In this document: piece after piece, positions 58,913-64,000 of the stretch | Position numbering within the stretch: the first letter of the stretch is position 1 | How the letters are laid out: each line of letters opens with the position of its first letter | The notes under the pieces: model-generated | Seen by the model: the letters and a program-made list of their open reading frames with translations, nothing else | Told to the model about the DNA's origin: nothing | The model's database searches: none | Assembly: GCF_004016515.1 (NCBI RefSeq) | Contig: NZ_SACT01000004.1 | Location: 186,001-250,000 of the forward strand | Direction: 5' to 3' | Origin: Rubrivivax albus | GTDB lineage: Bacteria; Pseudomonadota; Gammaproteobacteria; Burkholderiales; Burkholderiaceae_C | DNA length: 64,000 nucleotides | Position numbers and translations under genes: made by a program

Positions 58913-60373
58913 TCACCGCACTTCGTGGACGTCGAGCGTGGTCGCCCCGAAGGCGGTGTCGGCCAGCAGGCGCTGCAGGCGTCGGCGACCGTCGCCGTCG
59001 TCCTGCGCCTGCGTGAAAGGCCCGGCCGGGGCGCCCGCCAGCAGGGCGAGGTCGCGCGGCCGGTCGGTCACCGCCACCAGCAGGCGGTTGGTGCCCGGCG
59101 GCCCGCCGGCCACCAGCCGCCAGGCCGGGCGCGGCAGCACCAGGGTCTGCCCGGCGCCGATGCGGTGCTGGCCGTCGAGCGCGTTCGGGAACAGCAGCGT
59201 GGTGTGGCCGTCGCTGCCGGCCATGGCGATGTAGACATAACCGGCGTGGCTCGAGGTCACGGCCAGCGACAGCGCGTCGCTGCCGATCTTCAGTTGCGCG
59301 CGTTCGGCGCGCACGCTCACCTGGCGCTGGCTGTCGGCCTGGGCGGCGATCTGGGCCAGCATTGCCGGGGCCGTCATTGGCACGGGCACCGGCATGGCGA
59401 CTGGCGACGGTGGCGACCCGTCTGGCGCTGCGGGTGGTGCGGGCGGTGCAGGCGGTGCAGGCGGCGCGCTGCCCCGAAAACCGGCCGGCACGAAGGCGCG
59501 GTTGCCGGAGATGGTCAGGTGGTGCGGCAGCAGCCCGGGCTGGCCGGCCAGCGCCTGTTCCACGTGGCGCTGCGCGCAGGCCACCAGTTCGTCGGCCGAC
59601 ACCGCGCCGCTGCCGTCGGTGTCGCGTGCATCGCCCTCGAAGCACTGGCGCAGGGCCACGGTGGCCAGGCCGCCCCGGTCGGCGTGGTCGAAGCTCACTT
59701 CGTCGGGCCGCGCGCTGGCGATGTGCACCACGTCGGCCTCGCCCAGCCCCGCCTCGACGGCGGCCGAGACCAGGCTGCGGCTGCGCAGGTTGCTCGGCAG
59801 GCTGCACTGCGCCGGCACGCCGGCGTTCCTGGCGCGCCACGGGCCGATCGAGCGCTGCGCCGTGGCGCCGCCGGAATGGCAGGCGTCGTAGACCACGAAC
59901 AGCTTGCCGGCCATGTCGCCCACCGGCTTGAGCAGGCGGGCGAACTCGGTGTGCGAGAAGTCCTGCAGGTCGTGCGGGATCAGCGTCTCCACACAGGCGC
60001 CCGCCTGGGTGTCGAAGTAGCGCGAACCGTGGCCCGACCAGTAGACGAAGACGCGGTCGCCCGGCTTCACGCGGGCGCGCAAGGTCTGCAGGGCCTGCAG
60101 CACGCCTTGGCGCGTGGCAGCGTCGTCCTGCAGCACGAGCGTCTGCGAGGCCGGCACGCCCATGCGCTCGGCCATGGCGCGGGCGCTGACCATGTCGTGC
60201 ACCACGCCGCCCAGTGCCGGCACCGGCCGCGCGGGGTCGGCGACGTAGTGGCCCACGCCGATGATCAGGGCGTGACGGTCGCTGCGCGGTGCGTCGGTGC
60301 TGTCCGTGGCCGCGCGTGCCGCCAGCGAGACGACGATGCCGGCGATCGCGACCAGCGGCCAGCGCCGTTTCAC
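58913..60373 (-). CDS. Exported caspase-family (C14) protein with DUF4384 domain
   Basis: A 486-residue protein starting at a GTG. It has a signal sequence (VKRRWPLVAIAGIVVSLAARAA) and a caspase fold with the catalytic His115 in FVYWSGHGSRYFD and Cys165 in VVYDACHSGGA. A calcium-type loop DTDGSGAVSADEL follows, then a Pro/Ala linker and a C-terminal DUF4384-type domain (SSHAGYVYIAMAGSDGHTTLLFPN, IGAGQTLVLP). The GTG overlaps the stop of the other caspase gene (GTGA). Bacterial caspase-like (metacaspase/orthocaspase) proteins cut after Arg/Lys; DUF4384 is typical of their exported forms. The function is unknown. Confidence 0.88.
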   Translation of the reverse strand: MKRRWPLVAIAGIVVSLAARAATDSTDAPRSDRHALIIGVGHYVADPARPVPALGGVVHDMVSARAMAERMGVPASQTLVLQDDAATRQGVLQALQTLRARVKPGDRVFVYWSGHGSRYFDTQAGACVETLIPHDLQDFSHTEFARLLKPVGDMAGKLFVVYDACHSGGATAQRSIGPWRARNAGVPAQCSLPSNLRSRSLVSAAVEAGLGEADVVHIASARPDEVSFDHADRGGLATVALRQCFEGDARDTDGSGAVSADELVACAQRHVEQALAGQPGLLPHHLTISGNRAFVPAGFRGSAPPAPPAPPAPPAAPDGSPPSPVAMPVPVPMTAPAMLAQIAAQADSQRQVSVRAERAQLKIGSDALSLAVTSSHAGYVYIAMAGSDGHTTLLFPNALDGQHRIGAGQTLVLPRPAWRLVAGGPPGTNRLLVAVTDRPRDLALLAGAPAGPFTQAQDDGDGRRRLQRLLADTAFGATTLDVHEVR

Positions 60374-62289
60374 CGCCGTGCCTCGGCGGTGGCCGTGTCG
60401 CGCAGGCGCTCGAAGGTCCAGAGTTCGCGCCGCGTGCGCTGCTCCAGGCGGCCGTCGACACGCTCGTCGAGGTCCATGGCCACCCACATGCCGAAGGCCG
60501 GGGCCCACCACAGCGTCACGTCCCACCACAGCGTGTAGCGGGCACCGTCGTCGCGCTGCGTGTCGCCCTGGGCGCGCACCTCGATGCGGAAGGCCTCGAA
60601 GGTGCCGGCCGGCACCTCCACGTTCTCGCGCCCGGCCACCTTCAGCGTGCCGGTGAAGACGCTGCGCGAGGTGCGGCCCTGGCTGTCGCGCTGCTCGCGC
60701 ACGCCGCTGACGTCGCGCTTGTAGCCCAGGTGCATGCCGGTGTCGATCAACTGGAGCGGCGGCTTCCACTCCATCCAGGTGCCGCGCGCCGGGTCGCTGG
60801 CGGCGATCGGCAGGCCCAGCGACGTCAGCCGCACGGCGCCGCCGCCGATCAGGATGTCGCCGTCGTCTGCGAAGCCGGTGATGCGCCAGAGCTGGCGTCC
60901 GCTGGTCATGCCGGTGAGGCGGTCCACGGTGCGGAAGTTGTACCAGTCGCCGACCTGGAAACCATGGATGTTTCGACGTGGCACGTCGACCGGCTCCGGG
61001 GGCTGCACTGGCAGAGCTGCGGCGGTCAGGCCACCGGTCGGGCCTGCCGCCGGGCGCGCACCCTCTGCGGCCGCCAGGGCCTGCAGGCGGGCCAGGGTGT
61101 CGCCGGTGTCGGCACCGTCGCGCCCGGGTGGTGCGGCCAGCAGCGACGCCGTTGCAGCATCCACCAATGGCAGCGGCGATGCCGCTGTGGTTGGGGCCAG
61201 CACCGCGCTGGCCGGTACGGTGGCGACCGCCGGCGCCAGCTCGGCCGTAGACAGCGCAGCCGGTGAAGGTGCTGGCACAGTGGCCGCCTGCAGCACCGTC
61301 AGCCGGGCCTGCGCATCCGCGGCATGACGGCCCTGCGGAAAGCGCGTGAGGTAGGCCTGTACCACCGCGGCCTCGTCGGCGTCGCGCACGGTGGCCCACA
61401 GGGCATCGTCCAGTGCGGCCAGTGGGTCCGGTGCAGGTGGGGCGGACTCGGCCACCGGTGCAGGCACCGCCGCGGCCACCGGCGGATGGAAGTAGAAGTC
61501 GCCCTCCAGCGAGGTGCTTTCCCACGGAATCTGCAAGCCGCTGGAGTCCCGCCGCACCTGGGTGCGCACCTGCTTGAACACCTCTTCCACCTTCCGGCCG
61601 GGTTCGGCCAGGGCCTGCAGCAGGTGGCGGGTGTACAGGCCGTTGTCGCTGGCGCCGTCGCTGGCCACAGCGCCCGGGCTGGTGGCGAAGGCCACCAGCG
61701 TGCCCACCGGTGCGTCCACCGGGGCCAGGCCCTGGGTGCTGGAGCGGAAACTGCGCGCAAAGGGGTTGTTGCGGCAGGCGTCCAGGATCACGAGGTTGGT
61801 GCCGTTGGCGGCGCTGTCCATCTTGTCCAGCACCGCCTGCACGTCCAGCGACTGGTAGGCCACCTCGTCCTCGCGCTGGATATCCGCGCCGACCGGGATC
61901 AGGTAGTTGCGGCCCTTGATCTGCATGCCGTGGCCGGCGTAGTAGAAGAGGCCGGTGCCGCCGCCGCGCAGTTGCTGGCCGAACTCGCGCAGGGCCGTCA
62001 GCATGGTGCGCTGGTCGGCGTCGGTGTGCAGCATGACCTCGAAGCCGGCACCCTGCAGTGCCTGCGCCATGGCACGGGCGTCGTTGACCGGGTTCTGCAG
62101 GGGTGCGTCACGGTAGGCGGCGTTGCCGATGACCAGGGCCAGGCGTTTGCCCTGGGTGGCCGCTGGCGCGGCCGGTTGCACGACGAGGTTGCGGCTGGTG
62201 CTGGCGGCCTGCGGCGGGGCGGGGAAGCCGGCCAGCAGCGCAGCGACGAGCAGGCTGGGCAGGGCGGGCAGAGCGGAATGGCGGCGCAT
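60370..62289 (-). CDS. Exported caspase-family (C14) peptidase
   Basis: A 639-residue exported protein. A signal sequence (LPALPSLLVAALLAGFPAPPQAAS) precedes the caspase domain: KRLALVIGNAAYRDAPLQNPVNDARAMAQALQGAGFEV, GLFYYAGHGMQIKGRNYLIPVGADI (His120) and LVILDACRNNPFARSF (Cys172). Next is a long Pro/Ala/Thr-rich linker. The C-terminal region (about 450-639) is a beta-rich domain with GDWYNFRTVDRLTGMTSGRQLWRITGF. The next gene overlaps its stop by 4 bp and encodes a second caspase-fold protein. Caspase-like proteins of this type are widespread in proteobacteria with unknown roles. Confidence 0.9.
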   Translation of the reverse strand: MRRHSALPALPSLLVAALLAGFPAPPQAASTSRNLVVQPAAPAATQGKRLALVIGNAAYRDAPLQNPVNDARAMAQALQGAGFEVMLHTDADQRTMLTALREFGQQLRGGGTGLFYYAGHGMQIKGRNYLIPVGADIQREDEVAYQSLDVQAVLDKMDSAANGTNLVILDACRNNPFARSFRSSTQGLAPVDAPVGTLVAFATSPGAVASDGASDNGLYTRHLLQALAEPGRKVEEVFKQVRTQVRRDSSGLQIPWESTSLEGDFYFHPPVAAAVPAPVAESAPPAPDPLAALDDALWATVRDADEAAVVQAYLTRFPQGRHAADAQARLTVLQAATVPAPSPAALSTAELAPAVATVPASAVLAPTTAASPLPLVDAATASLLAAPPGRDGADTGDTLARLQALAAAEGARPAAGPTGGLTAAALPVQPPEPVDVPRRNIHGFQVGDWYNFRTVDRLTGMTSGRQLWRITGFADDGDILIGGGAVRLTSLGLPIAASDPARGTWMEWKPPLQLIDTGMHLGYKRDVSGVREQRDSQGRTSRSVFTGTLKVAGRENVEVPAGTFEAFRIEVRAQGDTQRDDGARYTLWWDVTLWWAPAFGMWVAMDLDERVDGRLEQRTRRELWTFERLRDTATAEARR

Positions 62290-62355
62290 CGGCCCTTCAT
62301 CGGCCGTGCCCGGCGGAACTTGAGGCCAGGGAGTACCCGGCGCGTCGCCCTGTCG

Positions 62356-63198
62356 TCAGGCCGGCTGGTAGGCCAGCCGCACGTAGATCGGTGCGAAGGC
62401 CTCGGCCTGCGTCACCTCCAGCAGGTGCTCGCGCGAGAGTTCCAGCATCGCGATGAAGGTGACGACCAGCACCGGCACGCCGCGTGTGGGGTCGAACAGG
62501 TCCTGGAACTCGACGAAGCGCCGGCCCTGCAGCTTGCGCAGCACGATGCTCATGTGCTCGCGCACCGAGAGCTGCTCGCGGCTGATGGTGTGGTGGGCGT
62601 TGAGCCGGGCGCGCTGGAGGATGTCGGCCCAGGCAGCGCGCAGGTCGTCGGTGTTCACCTCGGGCCAGCGCGGCTGCAGGCTCTGCTCCACGTGCACCTG
62701 GGCGCGCAGGAAGTCGCGGCCCAACACCGGCACGGTGTCCAGCTTCGCGGCGGCGAGCTTGATCTGCTCGTACTCGATCAGGCGGCGCACCAGTTCGGCG
62801 CGCGGGTCCTCGGGTTCGCTGCCGTCCTCGTTCTTCTTCGGCGGCAGCAGCATGCGGCTCTTGATCTCGATGAGCATCGCCGCCATCAGCAGGTATTCGG
62901 CGGCGAGTTCGAGGTTGTGGCGCCGGATCTGGTCGACGTAGTCCAGGTACTGGCGGGTCACGTCCGCCAGCGGGATGTCGAGGATGTTGAAGTTCTGCTT
63001 GCGGATCAGGTAGAGCAGCAGGTCCAGCGGGCCTTCGAAGGCCTCGAGGAAGACCTCCAGCGCATCGGGCGGGATGTACAGGTCCTGCGGCAGCGCGAAC
63101 AGCGGCTCTCCGTACAGGCGCGCCACCGCCACCTGGTCGACGACCTCGGGTTCGGCGCGCGGGCCGTCTTCCCGGTCCGGGGCAGCCACCGGGTCCAT
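62356..63198 (-). CDS. scpA: Segregation and condensation protein A
   Basis: A 280-residue ScpA (kleisin). The N-terminal domain is FEGPLDLLLYLIRKQNFNILDIPLADVTRQYLDYVDQI and AAEYLLMAAMLIEIKSRMLLP. The C-terminal winged helix includes VPVLVVTFIAMLELSREHLLEVTQAEAFAPIYVRL. With ScpB and Smc it forms the condensin complex for chromosome segregation. The start at 63198 (MDPVAAP) is preferred because the codons above it have no family pattern. It follows the DUF3460 gene in the same direction. No ScpB gene is next to it. Confidence 0.96.
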   Translation of the reverse strand: MDPVAAPDREDGPRAEPEVVDQVAVARLYGEPLFALPQDLYIPPDALEVFLEAFEGPLDLLLYLIRKQNFNILDIPLADVTRQYLDYVDQIRRHNLELAAEYLLMAAMLIEIKSRMLLPPKKNEDGSEPEDPRAELVRRLIEYEQIKLAAAKLDTVPVLGRDFLRAQVHVEQSLQPRWPEVNTDDLRAAWADILQRARLNAHHTISREQLSVREHMSIVLRKLQGRRFVEFQDLFDPTRGVPVLVVTFIAMLELSREHLLEVTQAEAFAPIYVRLAYQPA

Positions 63199-63214
63199 GG
63201 GCGCGGCCTGGCGC

Positions 63215-63430
63215 TCAGCCGCCGCGCTGGACGGGTTCGTTCTGGTAGACGTAGGCCTTCTGCGGTACGCGCGCGGCCTTGTACTCGGCCTGGGCCTGGC
63301 GGTCGATGGACTGGTCCCACAGGCGGGCACGGCCGGCGCGCTGCTCGGCCTCGAGCGTGGGCTTCTTCGCCTTCAGTTCGTCGATGAACTGGGTGACGTC
63401 GGAGGTGTAGGGCTTCCAGAACAGCGGCAT
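63215..63430 (-). CDS. DUF3460 small protein
   Basis: A 71-residue protein: MPLFWKPYTSDVTQFIDELKAKKPTLEAEQRAGRARLWDQSID then QAEYKAARVPQKAYVYQNEPVQRGG. This matches DUF3460, a small family restricted largely to Burkholderiales and often found just before scpA, as here (16-bp gap). No function is known. It is strongly charged and helical, with no membrane segment. It supports the taxonomic placement. Confidence 0.9.
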   Translation of the reverse strand: MPLFWKPYTSDVTQFIDELKAKKPTLEAEQRAGRARLWDQSIDRQAQAEYKAARVPQKAYVYQNEPVQRGG

Positions 63431-63495
63431 GGCAGCAGGCGAGCGAAAATGGCAACCTACGATTGTAGTTCCGCAGGTCGGCAGGGGAGCAGCCC

Positions 63496-64000
63496 GTGGG
63501 GGTCGAGATCGAGCTGAAGTTCCAGGTGTCGCCGGGCCGGCTGGCAGCGGTGAAACGTGCCGTGGCCACCCGCAGCGCCGAGCGCATCGACCTGCACGCC
63601 AGCTACCAGGACACTGCCGACGGTCGTCTGGCCGCCGCGCGTCTGGCCTGGCGCGTCCGCCGCGAGGGCGCGCGCTGGGTGCAGACTCTCAAGGGGCCGG
63701 GTGACGGCCTGGCCCACCGGCTCGAACACGAGGTGGACTGCGCCCCGGTGCCCGATGGCCAGGTGCCGAAGGCCGACGTCGGCCTGCACGCCGGCACTCT
63801 GGCCGGGCGGCTGCTGGCGAACACGCTGGCCGGTGCCGGGCCGGTGCAGCAGGTCTACGCGACCGAGATCGTGCGCATCCGGCGCGTGCTGCGCCACGGC
63901 GGTGCGCGCATTGAGCTCGCGCTGGACATCGGCGAGGTGGTGGCCGGCAACCGCCGGGCCCCGGTCTGCGAACTGGAAATGGAACTGCTGCAGGGGCCTC
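63496..64000 (+). CDS. CYTH-domain protein, probable inorganic triphosphatase (3' end cut by window)
   Basis: The first 168 residues of a CYTH protein. The GTG at 63496 follows GGGGAG and gives VGVEIELKFQV, the ExExK signature that begins the family. LAWRVRREGARWVQTLKGPG and HRLEHEVDCAPVP follow, then IELALDIGEVVAGNRRAPVCELEMELL. The acidic and basic tunnel residues of CYTH are all present in this part. In many proteobacteria the gene continues into a CHAD domain, which would lie beyond the window. Divergent from the DUF3460 gene, 65 bp apart. It hydrolyses triphosphate in studied members. Confidence 0.88.
   Translation, partial: MGVEIELKFQVSPGRLAAVKRAVATRSAERIDLHASYQDTADGRLAAARLAWRVRREGARWVQTLKGPGDGLAHRLEHEVDCAPVPDGQVPKADVGLHAGTLAGRLLANTLAGAGPVQQVYATEIVRIRRVLRHGGARIELALDIGEVVAGNRRAPVCELEMELLQGP

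Noticed and set aside
57867..60461. Long minus-strand frame joining the aspartoacylase gene to the caspase region
   Set aside because: Only the part below 58805 carries aspartoacylase motifs. The upper part is an out-of-frame shadow of the caspase gene.
1..64000. tRNA, rRNA, CRISPR arrays, insertion sequences, prophage genes
   Set aside because: I looked for tRNA-like cloverleaves, short regularly spaced repeats, transposase/integrase motifs and terminal inverted repeats and found none that I could support.

Overview
The window is a 64 kb, very GC-rich and tightly packed bacterial chromosome segment. Gene content points to a betaproteobacterium of the order Burkholderiales, probably the Rubrivivax/Leptothrix/Ideonella side. 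The reasons are the long-form PurC, the SuhB-TrmJ-CysE block, a DUF3460 protein next to ScpA, PEP-CTERM proteins, TRAP transport, many LysR/IclR/GntR regulators and many aromatic/acyl-CoA genes. No rRNA, tRNA, CRISPR array, transposase or integrase was seen. This placement is inference from gene content.

Layout. 1-2.8 kb: a RecQ-like helicase with a phosphoribosyltransferase-like tail (cut by the window edge) and purC. 2.8-8.7 kb: an ECF sigma factor next to a membrane Ser/Thr kinase, followed by three overlapping PEP-CTERM genes. 8.7-12.2 kb: the proteasome-like peptidase Anbu and mutS. 12.3-20.4 kb: a flavin amine oxidase, a broken MFS gene, a family III CoA transferase, an SbtA/SbtB bicarbonate-type transporter pair, and a LysR gene divergent from a DJ-1/PfpI, GFA, monooxygenase and reductase run. 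20.4-23.2 kb: a LysR gene divergent from the salicylate 5-hydroxylase-like oxygenase nagGH. 23.2-28.3 kb: a TetR/hydrolase/MFS unit, a CDF transporter with a CadR-type regulator, and two envelope proteins. 28.3-31.5 kb: a large respiration-independent reductive dehalogenase fused to its own NAD(P)H reductase. 31.6-33.9 kb: a chemoreceptor and a TlpA-like thioredoxin.

33.9-49.7 kb is a catabolic island. An IclR regulator and a VOC protein are divergent from a six-gene run: FAH-family hydrolase, MhpA-type flavin hydroxylase, SnoaL-like protein, thioesterase and both 3-oxoacid CoA-transferase subunits. A GntR gene is divergent from a kinase, acyl-CoA dehydrogenase and acyl-CoA synthetase trio that resembles the levulinate (lva) pathway. 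A TRAP transporter and a D-threonine-aldolase-like enzyme follow. The same promoter-operator block, with the inverted repeat AATCTCG-N5-CGAGATT, lies before the FAH operon and before the TRAP operon 13 kb away. A second shared palindrome, TCGGACAATCCG, lies beside the GntR gene and before the aldolase. This suggests the island acts as one regulated uptake and degradation system for an unidentified aromatic or hydroxy-acid substrate.

49.7-64 kb holds a second chemoreceptor with a frameshifted cache-domain partner, two glutathione transferases, an MmcB-like PD-(D/E)XK protein, the housekeeping genes suhB, trmJ and cysE, an AhpD-like protein, a heme-binding-like protein, an aspartoacylase-family enzyme, two overlapping secreted caspase-fold genes, scpA, a DUF3460 gene and the start of a CYTH-domain gene cut by the window edge.
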